64,000 nucleotides of DNA. Source: Bradyrhizobium sp. C9 (GTDB lineage: Bacteria; Pseudomonadota; Alphaproteobacteria; Rhizobiales; Xanthobacteraceae). Below the pieces are notes generated by a model, which searched no databases, was not told where the DNA came from, and saw nothing but the letters and a program-made list of their open reading frames with translations. Shown here piece by piece: positions 1 to 6,654 of the stretch. The stretch covers positions 1-64,000 of the forward strand of contig NZ_NWTG01000004.1 of NCBI RefSeq assembly GCF_002532045.1, read 5' to 3'. The position numbers were made by a program, and so were the translations under genes. Position 1 is the stretch's first letter. Every line of letters begins with the position of its first letter.

Positions 1-807
1 GTGACGCAGGCACTCCGCGACAAAATCCAAGACCTTGCGCAGGACGCTGGGGCGGCGGCCGAGGCTCTGGCCAAGGCCAAGACTGCATCTGATATCCAGT
101 TTGGCGGCAAGTCCGCATTTCTATCCCCGCAAGATCTGGCGATTGCCCAGCAGCTGAAGAGCATTTACGGCAACGACATTCCGGCTGCGCTGGCGAGCAG
201 CGAGGCTGCTGGCCTCAGGTTCAATACCACCGTCAAGGAACTGGCCACGCTTGGCCAACAGGTCAACAGCGGTTTCTTGGTAGATTTTGAAACCCAGATC
301 CGCAACGGCGCATCCGCGATGGACGCGCTCAAGACAGCCGGCCTCAATGCGCTCGGCAAGATTGCTGACAAACTAACGCAGATGGCGGCTGATCAGCTTT
401 GGTCAGCAGCGTTCGGTGGCAGCGGCGGACTTGGCAATCTGTTTGGTGGTCTGTTTGGCGGTAAAGCCAGCATTGCCACTGATGGAATAGGCGGATTTGG
501 CCCAACAGTGCCGGCATTCGCAACAGGTACGGACTTCGCGCCTGGCGGCATGTCGCTTGTAGGCGAGAACGGGCCAGAGTTGCTGAACCTGCCTCGCGGC
601 GCGCAAGTCATTCCAAATGACGTGCTCAAGTCTGGTGGAGTTGGCGGCGGAGTGTCTGCCCCTGTGTCGATCAATATCGATGCGCGCGGAGCTGACTCCG
701 CTGGGTTGGCCCGGCTGCAAGGGCAAATCGCGCAACTGCAGGCGGAATTGCCCACGCGGGTTGTGGCCGCTGTTAAGGACGCCAAGGCGCGTCGGGTGTT
801 GGCGTAG
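1..807 (+). CDS. phage tail tape measure protein, C-terminal part (partial at window edge)
   Basis: The 268 visible residues are the C-terminal section of a phage tail-length tape-measure protein. A helical region (roughly residues 1-135) leads to a Gly/Phe-rich linker near 137-160 and then to GENGPELLNLPRG near residue 190, a signature commonly found near the end of tape-measure proteins of lambda-type and GTA-type siphophages. Such proteins set tail length during assembly and are usually 600-1200 residues long, so most of this gene probably lies upstream and the GTG at base 1 is unlikely to be the true start. The next gene is on the opposite strand, so the tail operon stops here. Confidence 0.8.
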   Translation: MTQALRDKIQDLAQDAGAAAEALAKAKTASDIQFGGKSAFLSPQDLAIAQQLKSIYGNDIPAALASSEAAGLRFNTTVKELATLGQQVNSGFLVDFETQIRNGASAMDALKTAGLNALGKIADKLTQMAADQLWSAAFGGSGGLGNLFGGLFGGKASIATDGIGGFGPTVPAFATGTDFAPGGMSLVGENGPELLNLPRGAQVIPNDVLKSGGVGGGVSAPVSINIDARGADSAGLARLQGQIAQLQAELPTRVVAAVKDAKARRVLA

Positions 808-809
808 AG

Positions 810-1634
810 TTAGACAGGGTTGTCATGGACTAGTTCAGCCGTGGGCTCCACCTTGGGATTGCTGGGACTCTCATACGCTTGGGTATTCGCTTGGCGGGCA
901 GCGGCTGTCTCAACTAGTGTGCCGGGATCTCTCCACCCCTCCTCAGTCGCGCGTATACGCATGGCGACGTGATAGATATCGCTTCCCCAATTTTTGTAGG
1001 CTGCGGAAGCAGTATCGTAAATGGTTTTCATGAACTTGTGCTCTAATGGAGGCTCGTTTGGAATACTCAACTCGGGGCGTTTGGCTCTGTTCATGACTTT
1101 GACCACGTCAGCGGCTATCGAGATGCCGAGTAGTCCGATCTTCGAAATATTCGTGTCATATATCGGCGTCTTGAAGGTCGGAAAATGTAGTGCCTGCTTG
1201 AATGCCGGAACGTTCGATTGAGCCATCGCACCCGACATTTGAGAGAAGGTGTCCATTACGCCTTGATAGTTCTGTGCCTCATTGAGCAACCCAACAAGCT
1301 CGGCCCTTATGGCGGCGCGTAGCAGGCTGCGATCGTTTTCTTCTTGTGCGCGCGCCGCAGCCTCTTCCAGTTCAGCAGCATGCACCCTGGCCTCGCGGTT
1401 GAGTTTGGCTTGATGCTCCTGCGAACGGATAAGATTCGCAAAGCCGCGTCTGGCTTGGTGTCCTATAATAGCTAGGCCAAGGATCGCCCCGCAAAGCGTC
1501 GCGGCGCCAGGGTCAATCTTCCAGCCTGCTTGCGTGTAGGCCCATACAACATTGAGGGCAAAAATTGCGAGCGTTGCTGCTAGGGCGACGCGAAGCTCAA
1601 GCGGAAGTCGGCGGAATCTGCTGGTTGACCACAC
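810..1634 (-). CDS. hypothetical membrane protein with coiled coil
   Basis: This 274-residue protein of unknown function has two hydrophobic segments near the N terminus (about residues 14-33 and 43-60). They are followed by a charged, Ala/Glu-rich stretch (about 70-110) likely to form a coiled coil, and then a soluble C-terminal domain. The layout suggests a membrane-anchored protein with a cytoplasmic domain. It is convergent with the tape-measure gene, with 2 bases between the stops, and heads a run of minus-strand cargo genes. I do not recognise the family. Superinfection exclusion is possible for a phage membrane protein but nothing in the sequence shows it. Confidence 0.6.
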   Translation of the reverse strand: MWSTSRFRRLPLELRVALAATLAIFALNVVWAYTQAGWKIDPGAATLCGAILGLAIIGHQARRGFANLIRSQEHQAKLNREARVHAAELEEAAARAQEENDRSLLRAAIRAELVGLLNEAQNYQGVMDTFSQMSGAMAQSNVPAFKQALHFPTFKTPIYDTNISKIGLLGISIAADVVKVMNRAKRPELSIPNEPPLEHKFMKTIYDTASAAYKNWGSDIYHVAMRIRATEEGWRDPGTLVETAAARQANTQAYESPSNPKVEPTAELVHDNPV

Positions 1635-1671
1635 GGGAATCGCTCGTAGTTGAAGGGTTTGTAGCAGCCAC

Positions 1672-2235
1672 CTACTTAATAGTAGCGATTTGATCGTTCA
1701 CTAAATCCTGAAACGCGGCGAACGCGACGTATGCGCGTTCGCATTGACCCGTCAAAAGGTCGGTTAAAGGGTCCAGTTTTATGCCGTCGAGCATTGTGTA
1801 GGTATAAGTGACTTGCTTGGAAGTCGGGTCGATGCTGCGGCTAACAACCTGTGTAATTCCATGACCGATACGCGGAGAAAAGCGATGGTTGTAAGCATTG
1901 CGAAAATCATGCGTTAATCTGGATCGAATGACGTGCGGCAGATTTATCGCGGTGACGGCGAGTGGATCTATGGCATCGTGATGTACGTCGAATTGTTCGT
2001 CCTCCGTCATGTCTGAGAGCACTCTGTGCCAAGCCTTGAGATTGTGAGCATAGTTCGTCAGATCATTGATGCTGTTCGCGATCTCTCGCGAGAATTCATC
2101 GATCATTGGACGATAAGCAAACCAATGAAAAGTCGGTGAGTCGGGCATGTGCCACCAATCATAAGGCATGTACTGCCCTGAAAATGGAACGGCTTCGAGC
2201 GACTCGAGATACCGACTATACGTGCTAAGATTCAT
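1672..2235 (-). CDS. hypothetical protein with HEPN-like RNxxxH motif
   Basis: A 187-residue soluble protein, not recognised by name. It is largely helical and Trp/Tyr/His-rich at the N terminus. Residues 112-117 read R-N-A-Y-N-H, which fits the Rx4-6H motif with a polar residue after Arg that marks HEPN-superfamily RNases and nucleotide-binding proteins. The motif sits near the end of a predicted helix, as in that family. Other proteins in the same phage segment (180 aa at 3010 and 233 aa at 3578) also look HEPN-like. Assignment rests on a short motif and is tentative; a structure prediction would settle it. Start is the ATG at 2235. Confidence 0.55.
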   Translation of the reverse strand: MNLSTYSRYLESLEAVPFSGQYMPYDWWHMPDSPTFHWFAYRPMIDEFSREIANSINDLTNYAHNLKAWHRVLSDMTEDEQFDVHHDAIDPLAVTAINLPHVIRSRLTHDFRNAYNHRFSPRIGHGITQVVSRSIDPTSKQVTYTYTMLDGIKLDPLTDLLTGQCERAYVAFAAFQDLVNDQIATIK

Positions 2236-2272
2236 GCGGTGATGCCCCGGGGGAGTGAAATTTGCTGACGGT

Positions 2273-2584
2273 CTACCTGCTCACCCGAACGTCGCCGTAA
2301 TCCTCTTCCATCGGCCGCTCACCATCAAAATCTGTGTGAGCAAGTAGGGCGCCGATACCGAACAGCACCATGCCGCCAATCCACACCAGGCAGGTTGCCG
2401 TCAAATATGCGGACGTACCGACGCCAATATTGCCGGTGAGTCCGAATAGCGTGCCGGCGTTGAACAGCAAGCCGATGACTCCCCAAAGCCAAAACAATAC
2501 TGCAAGAAATCCCTTTGAAGCGCCATGGTTGCTCCTCAACCGGAATGTGCGTTCCCAATTCTCTTTGCGCTTGAACAGTGCCAT
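2273..2584 (-). CDS. small hypothetical membrane protein
   Basis: A 103-residue protein with a basic N terminus (about residues 1-24), two clear hydrophobic helices (about 26-50 and 60-82) and an acidic C-terminal tail. It is probably an inner-membrane protein with both ends in the cytoplasm. It lies 37 bases upstream of the 187-residue gene on the same strand, so the two may be co-transcribed. Family not recognised. The length, good ATG start and amphipathic layout support a real gene over chance. Confidence 0.5.
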   Translation of the reverse strand: MALFKRKENWERTFRLRSNHGASKGFLAVLFWLWGVIGLLFNAGTLFGLTGNIGVGTSAYLTATCLVWIGGMVLFGIGALLAHTDFDGERPMEEDYGDVRVSR

Positions 2585-2768
2585 TGAAGTCCCCTACGCC
2601 CAGCTGCAACTGTAGATCGCGGGGGCGGGGCTGGGCAACTATGATGTGGATTTGGCTTAAGGGCTGCACGGCCGTTAGCCTTTAGTCGCCTTCCGGTTGA
2701 TGGGAGAGCAGACTACGCTCGACCGCTGTCTGTTATGTACCGTGGCAAACAGCAGATCGTTCTCGACA

Positions 2769-2794
2769 TCCCCCGGAGCGAAAGCTTCGGGGGA
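2769..2794 (+). terminator. hairpin in the 2585-3009 gap
   Basis: The 425-base stretch between the small membrane-protein gene and the gene at 3010 has no convincing coding sequence. It contains TCCCCCG (2769-2775) and its exact complement CGGGGGA (2788-2794), with an inner AGC/GCT pairing and a short T-rich tail (ttgttgg) on the plus strand. It may be an intrinsic terminator or a structured remnant of a degraded phage gene. The flanking genes diverge, so a promoter for each is also expected in the gap, but none is clear. Confidence 0.35.
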
Positions 2795-3009
2795 TTGTTG
2801 GCCGTGGTTTTACGGGGCACCATTTGTGAACCAGTTCACAAATCCGCCGCGCGACAACTGCTACATCGGCGTTGCTGGGGGATTTCAGGGGCCCAGCAGA
2901 TAGGCGCCGTCGGGACGCTCATTTTCGAGCCCGGCGGCGTAGTTTTTCCATCGCATGCGGCGCGCGCGGCGCATGGCCGTTGAGCGGGGGCTCGTTTAGC
3001 TAGGCTGAA

Positions 3010-3552
3010 ATGAACAACCAGGTTCCTCTTGGGATATTGGCGAACCAGTTTTGGCACGAGGCAGTTGCATACCTACGCGCTGCGGATACGCTCATTCGCG
3101 ACGCATCTGCAATGGACACAATCCCACCAACGTATTTCATGATGAGCCATAGCCTTGAGCTAATGCTTAAGGCGTATCTTCTCTCGCGCGATGTCCCCTA
3201 TCTCGAGGTGTTCGGCCTCCAACACCACATTCTGAAGGCTTACGAAAAAGCGAAGAGCCTCGGGCTGGTGGTCGATGTTGAGCACGCGGAGGCCATGACT
3301 GAAAGGCTGTCCGATTTCCACAAGGTGCATCTATTTCGCTATCCCGTGGTCAGCAAAGAAGACGGAAGCCTACTTCTGCGCGGCACTCTAGTTCGCCCGA
3401 CCGAGGTTCTGCAGATCATCGAAGCCATCGGCACCAAGATCTCTAGTTCCGTAATGTTTGCGCGGCTCAATGCGGCCAGGCACGGCGATTTCCCGACAGA
3501 GACTTGGCACATGGGTATGCCGGCTGGCGAGGACGCAGATGCGTCGGAGTAA
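3010..3552 (+). CDS. hypothetical HEPN-like protein
   Basis: A 180-residue helical protein. The segment MMSHSLELMLKAYL (about residues 45-58) resembles the H-S-L-E-L-x-L-K-A-Y helix common in bacterial HEPN-like proteins of unknown function. A second region near residues 96-111 (SDFHKVHLFRYP) resembles the later part of the same fold. It may bind or cleave nucleic acid, or be a defence-type protein, but no canonical Rx4-6H motif is evident, so activity is uncertain. It is a single plus-strand gene between minus-strand cargo genes. ATG start at 3010. Confidence 0.55.
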   Translation: MNNQVPLGILANQFWHEAVAYLRAADTLIRDASAMDTIPPTYFMMSHSLELMLKAYLLSRDVPYLEVFGLQHHILKAYEKAKSLGLVVDVEHAEAMTERLSDFHKVHLFRYPVVSKEDGSLLLRGTLVRPTEVLQIIEAIGTKISSSVMFARLNAARHGDFPTETWHMGMPAGEDADASE

Positions 3553-3577
3553 CCTAGTGAGATGAAGGGGACAAGTC

Positions 3578-4279
3578 TTACGCTTGATGAACAGACGGGC
3601 AGTTGGCAAATGCGGCGTAGGCGGCATCCTTGATCCGGTTTAGTCCAGCAACGGAGTCGGAGCTGACTTCGTATGTGCGAAGTCGTCCCTCAAACGTATT
3701 GCGAAACGTTCGGCCGTGCAGGGAATTGCGGATCAATATCTTGGTCTGAACGGTTGCCAGTGGATGCGCGTGAAGCGTTGGGAACATCTCGCCGACAGTG
3801 CCATCTACCTGATGCTTGGTCGCTTCTTCTCTCAACTCTTGCGCGTGACCCACGGAGTGACGAATTTCAGCGAAGTCGGGAAATAATTGACGCAACAGCT
3901 TGTTGGCTGCCTTGAGCTGTTTACGATCGACATATTGGGCCAACGTTGGGCATTCCGTGAAGATTGGCCGCGCGGTGGACTCCAACGCCTTGGCGAAATT
4001 CCAGATCGTGACAGCTCCATCGCGCGCCGCTATGTGCATTCGCGCAAGTCCATCGCTTGTTGTGTTAGTGATTGTCGCGCGCGCGTACTCGTTGAAGCTC
4101 TCATCAAAGAGTCGAACAGCCGCGCCAAAATCGCTTGCATATGATGATAGGGCGCGGAGCGTTTGCTGGACGTCATTTCCAGCACGCCGTTCGTGCTCTG
4201 GGAGACTATTGGCGCCCAACTCAGGCCAGTCACCGACCACCCGCTTTAACCCAGCGAATATGTCGGGTGGCAGGCTCAT
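3578..4279 (-). CDS. HEPN-like protein, candidate toxin of an RHH/HEPN pair
   Basis: A 233-residue helical protein whose ATG overlaps the stop of the upstream ribbon-helix-helix gene (ATGA, 4276-4279), so the two are almost certainly translated together. Residues 140-145 read R-H-S-V-G-H, an Rx4H motif with a polar residue after Arg, as at the active site of HEPN RNase toxins. Small DNA-binding antitoxin upstream plus HEPN-like toxin downstream is a typical toxin-antitoxin layout, although known HEPN toxins usually pair with MNT or other antitoxins. Function is inferred from motif and gene order only. The neighbour at 3010 converges on it. Confidence 0.6.
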   Translation of the reverse strand: MSLPPDIFAGLKRVVGDWPELGANSLPEHERRAGNDVQQTLRALSSYASDFGAAVRLFDESFNEYARATITNTTSDGLARMHIAARDGAVTIWNFAKALESTARPIFTECPTLAQYVDRKQLKAANKLLRQLFPDFAEIRHSVGHAQELREEATKHQVDGTVGEMFPTLHAHPLATVQTKILIRNSLHGRTFRNTFEGRLRTYEVSSDSVAGLNRIKDAAYAAFANCPSVHQA

Positions 4280-4470
4280 TTGTTCGCCTTCAGCCCGATC
4301 TCAACTAGCCTGCGAATAGCTTCCGGTCTCGTCGGTGCGGCGTCTTGCTCTGCTATCCATTTGTCCACCGCCGACAAGTCGTCTGGCTGCATGCGGACGC
4401 CAATAAGCGTGCCCTTTCCCGTGGGGGGAGGCCCGCGCTTTTTCTGTGTTATCACGGTTTGACGCTTCAT
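4276..4470 (-). CDS. ribbon-helix-helix (CopG/Arc-like) protein, candidate antitoxin
   Basis: A 64-residue basic protein. A Lys/Arg/Pro-rich arm (residues 1-20) leads to a beta strand (GTLIGVRM), a helix (PDDLSAVDKWIAEQ) and a second helix (TRPEAIRRLVEIGLK), the ribbon-helix-helix order. RHH proteins bind operator DNA as dimers and are common antitoxins. The gene overlaps the downstream HEPN-like gene by 4 bases and is probably the first gene of a two-gene operon. Many alphaproteobacterial RHH proteins of this type stand alone, so an antitoxin role is an inference. The upstream bases 4471-4500 hold GTGTTAACAC, a 10-base palindrome (4479-4488) that could be its operator. Confidence 0.65.
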   Translation of the reverse strand: MKRQTVITQKKRGPPPTGKGTLIGVRMQPDDLSAVDKWIAEQDAAPTRPEAIRRLVEIGLKANK

Positions 4471-4478
4471 GGAATCTG

Positions 4479-4488
4479 TGTTAACACA
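4479..4488. promoter_or_regulatory. palindrome before the RHH gene, possible operator
   Basis: GTGTTAACAC is a perfect 10-base palindrome 9 bases upstream of the RHH start on the minus strand. RHH proteins of toxin-antitoxin pairs typically bind short palindromes here to repress their own operon. No direct evidence beyond position and symmetry. Confidence 0.35.
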
Positions 4489-4532
4489 GTTTCGGGGCCG
4501 GTCAAATGAGCCGGTTCGACAGGGGAATATGA

Positions 4533-4811
4533 ATGTCTGATCTTAATCTTAATGCTAGCGCGAGTATTGACCCATCCACGGCTTTTTCCGCGCACGCCTA
4601 TTACATCGCCCTCCGGGATGCAGGCTGCGATCCGTTTGTTCGTGGTGGGGCTCTTCAGCATCTTTTGAAAGGAGAGTCGGCTCTCGCGCGAGAGGCCGGT
4701 GAGTGGGGCGGGCGCCATGATCCGGATGGCTCGCTCCGCATAGAACACGCCCGTGCTGCGTGGGCGAACCGAACGTCGGATGATGATGTCATTCCGCTGG
4801 GCATGCGCTAA
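4533..4811 (+). CDS. small hypothetical protein
   Basis: A 92-residue acidic protein without transmembrane segments or a recognised motif, starting at the ATG at 4533 shortly after an AGGGGAA-type ribosome-binding site. It is divergent from the RHH gene and upstream of the AlpA-like gene. It may be a phage or island accessory gene. The composition is not GC-shadow-like (Asn/Ser-rich N terminus), which supports a real gene, but no function can be given. Confidence 0.45.
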   Translation: MSDLNLNASASIDPSTAFSAHAYYIALRDAGCDPFVRGGALQHLLKGESALAREAGEWGGRHDPDGSLRIEHARAAWANRTSDDDVIPLGMR

Positions 4812-4942
4812 GGGGCCGGCCTGAAGGGGTGCTGTATAATGCTGGGCGGGTTGTTTGAGTCGGCTCCGACCGACAACCACCCACAGGTGCGCTAGCCTCG
4901 GCTGGCGAAGTAGAGCAGAGCAATTTCTTCAGGGGCGCGCTC

Positions 4943-5212
4943 TTGCCCAATCCAGCCAACGACAATCAACGCGGGGGCATCGTCCCTCGCGGCCTACGCC
5001 GTACCGATGCGGCGCGATATCTCGGAATCAGTCCGAGCCATTTCGATAAGCAGCGGGAAGCGGGCGCAATCCCGGCTCCCAGGCAAATGCTGGGCGTTTT
5101 GCTGTGGGACCGACACGAGCTAGATTCGTTGTTTGACGGCAAGGCACCCGCTGTCGCCAATGAAAACGATTACTGGGAAAAGCATTGCGCCAGCGCAAAC
5201 CGAAATATGTGA
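4943..5212 (+). CDS. AlpA/excisionase-like DNA-binding protein
   Basis: An 89-residue protein starting at TTG. The central part (LRRTDAARYLGISPSHFDK, about residues 18-36) is a winged-helix/helix-turn-helix of the AlpA/Xis type, in which a YLG-x-S turn precedes the recognition helix. Such proteins direct the integrase toward excision or act as phage regulators. The gene overlaps the integrase start by 28 bases, so it is translationally linked to it, as expected for an xis-int pair. The TTG start is the earliest plausible one in this frame; the first ATG is far too late to preserve the domain. Confidence 0.65.
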   Translation: MPNPANDNQRGGIVPRGLRRTDAARYLGISPSHFDKQREAGAIPAPRQMLGVLLWDRHELDSLFDGKAPAVANENDYWEKHCASANRNM

Positions 5213-6330
5213 ATGAGTACCTGGATAGACACGGGCAGCCCCGTATCTATTTGCGCAGGCCGGGCAAGCCGCAAATTGCCTTGCCTGTGCCGTTGTACAC
5301 CGAGGAATTTTGGACGGCATACCGTGCGGGCATGGGCGGTGAAGAGACGCCTGCCGTGAGGCGCGTCAAGGCTGGCTCGATTGCTGCGGCCGTCAAAGGC
5401 TACTACGGATCCACCGAATTCAAGGCTTTGGCCAAGTCGACACAGGACGTTTACAGCGGCGTGCTGGACAGATTCGTTGAGAAGCATGGTGACGGCCCGA
5501 TTGCCACCATGCAGCCGAAGAATATCAACATCATCATTGACGAGATGGCCGACACGCCTTCGGCCGCGTCCAACTTTCGCAAACGCCTGAAGGCCGTGAT
5601 GGATTACGCGGTTTCGGCTGGCTTGCGCAGCGACAATCCGGTTGTTGTGGCCAAGCGCGTGAAGCTCAAAACCAAAGGCCACCGCACTTGGACTGAGGAA
5701 GACATCACCAAATTCCGAAAGCAGTACAAAGTTGGCACACCATTGCGATTGGCCTTTGAGGTGCTGCTACATACGGGCCTCAGGCGCTCTGACGCCGTGC
5801 GCCTTGGCTGGCAGCACTTCACGAAAGACGGTTTCGTTATCAGCACCAAAAAGAGCCAAGGCCACGTTGAGCTTTGCATTCCGGTGCACGCGGATCTGGC
5901 GCGCTACATTGCCGACTGCCCGAATGACGGCCCGGCTTTCATTGCCACCATGTATGGCCGTGCGCGTAGTGAGAAGGCGTTTTCCAGTTGGATTAGCGAA
6001 GCTGCAGGAGACGCTGGCTTGCCAGAAGGCTCGAGCCCGCACGGAGTCCGCAAGGCTGCATGCCGTCGATTGGCCGAGGCGGGATGCAGCGCGCTCGAAA
6101 TCATGTCCATCACGGGTCACACCGACATCCGCGAAATCGAGCGGTATTGCCGCGAGGCAGCGAAGAGGAAACTAGCCGTTGCAGCCATGGCGAAATTGCA
6201 AAACGGCTTCGATAAATTGCCTAACCCAAGCCCGAGGTTAGGCAAAAGCGCTGATAAGTTGTTGAAATCTTTGACGAGAAAAGCCGTCTGGCGATCCCGG
6301 CAGGATTCGAACCTGCAACCCGCGGAGTAG
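5185..6330 (+). CDS. tyrosine site-specific integrase
   Basis: A phage-type tyrosine recombinase of 381 codons with a TTG start. An arm-binding N terminus (about 1-60) and a SAM-like core-binding domain (about 65-155) precede the catalytic domain (about 165-330). Catalytic residues are visible: Arg in HTGLRRSDAVRL, His-x-x-Arg in SPHGVRKAA, His in ITGHTDIREIE, and the nucleophile Tyr in IERYCREA. It probably recombined the element into tRNA-Arg. The final 13 residues (WRSRQDSNLQPAE) are encoded by the antisense strand of that tRNA, so the stop codon belongs to the host attachment site. The enzyme looks intact. Confidence 0.9.
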   Translation: MRQRKPKYVNEYLDRHGQPRIYLRRPGKPQIALPVPLYTEEFWTAYRAGMGGEETPAVRRVKAGSIAAAVKGYYGSTEFKALAKSTQDVYSGVLDRFVEKHGDGPIATMQPKNINIIIDEMADTPSAASNFRKRLKAVMDYAVSAGLRSDNPVVVAKRVKLKTKGHRTWTEEDITKFRKQYKVGTPLRLAFEVLLHTGLRRSDAVRLGWQHFTKDGFVISTKKSQGHVELCIPVHADLARYIADCPNDGPAFIATMYGRARSEKAFSSWISEAAGDAGLPEGSSPHGVRKAACRRLAEAGCSALEIMSITGHTDIREIERYCREAAKRKLAVAAMAKLQNGFDKLPNPSPRLGKSADKLLKSLTRKAVWRSRQDSNLQPAE

Positions 6331-6335
6331 AAATC
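6289..6335. other. probable attachment site (tRNA 3' half)
   Basis: The 3' half of tRNA-Arg, from the anticodon region through the encoded CCA, is the usual core for tRNA-targeting integrases, and the integrase gene runs straight into it. The partner repeat should lie at the far end of the element, outside this window; I found no second copy inside it. The exact core length is unknown. Confidence 0.5.
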
Positions 6336-6365
6336 CGCTACTCTATCCAGTTGAGCTACGGGACC
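6289..6365 (-). tRNA. tRNA-Arg (anticodon UCU)
   Basis: On the minus strand a 77-base cloverleaf starts GGTCCCG and ends CGGGATC-G-CCA, giving a 7-pair acceptor stem with one G-U pair. The anticodon arm is GCGGA-TTTCTAC-TCCGC with anticodon TCT, reading AGA. The T arm contains the standard GGTTCGAATCC-type loop and CCA is encoded. The gene is intact although its 3' end borders the integrated element, as expected when integration restores the tRNA. Confidence 0.95.
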
Positions 6366-6654
6366 GTGGCCGCCTTGTAGCATCCGCAATATGAAAAATC
6401 CGCTTTTCCGCCAAGTCCGTCCGAACCGATTTTTGTGGTCGGACGACAAAGGCGAGCAGGGGTCCCGCCCTGTGTTGGCCAGACCAGCCCGCCGAGCCGG
6501 CATGACGCTGCCGCCGGCGCCGGTCGAAGGAATGTCGGCAATGCAATCTGCGACGTTTTCGTCCGTTCATGTCGGCGCCTTCACTCTGTCACCTTTTCGC
6601 GCATTTTTTAACCCCAACGCGGCGGGCGACCGCGGGGCGTTCAGGAGCTCCATC

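Larger units (their letters stand above)
1..6335. mobile_element. prophage remnant / integrated phage-derived island (right end)
   Basis: This is the end of an integrated element that begins before the window. It carries a tape-measure fragment (1-807), orphan genes on both strands, an AlpA-like protein and a tyrosine integrase pointing into the 3' end of tRNA-Arg at 6289-6365, the usual arrangement at a tRNA-integrated phage junction. The orphan genes look less GC-rich than the chromosome beyond 6655. No tail-tip, lysis or packaging genes follow the tape measure, so the element is either rearranged or decayed. The right boundary is inferred to lie within the tRNA 3' half; the left boundary is not in view. 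Confidence 0.75.

Noticed and set aside
2735..3057. Short open frames on both strands in the gap before 3010
   Set aside because: No motif, no convincing start signal, overlapping hairpin structure.
3052..3069. TGGCAC followed by TTGCA, a sigma-54-like promoter
   Set aside because: The GG and GC are separated by 12 bases rather than 10, and the site lies inside a coding sequence.
1..6288. Second copy of the tRNA-Arg 3' end (other attachment site)
   Set aside because: No matching repeat was seen inside the window; it probably lies upstream of base 1.
6391..6654. N-terminal extension of the macroglobulin frame to an earlier ATG
   Set aside because: The upstream codons lack a signal peptide and conserved residues; the start at 6655 follows CAGGAG and begins a clear signal peptide.
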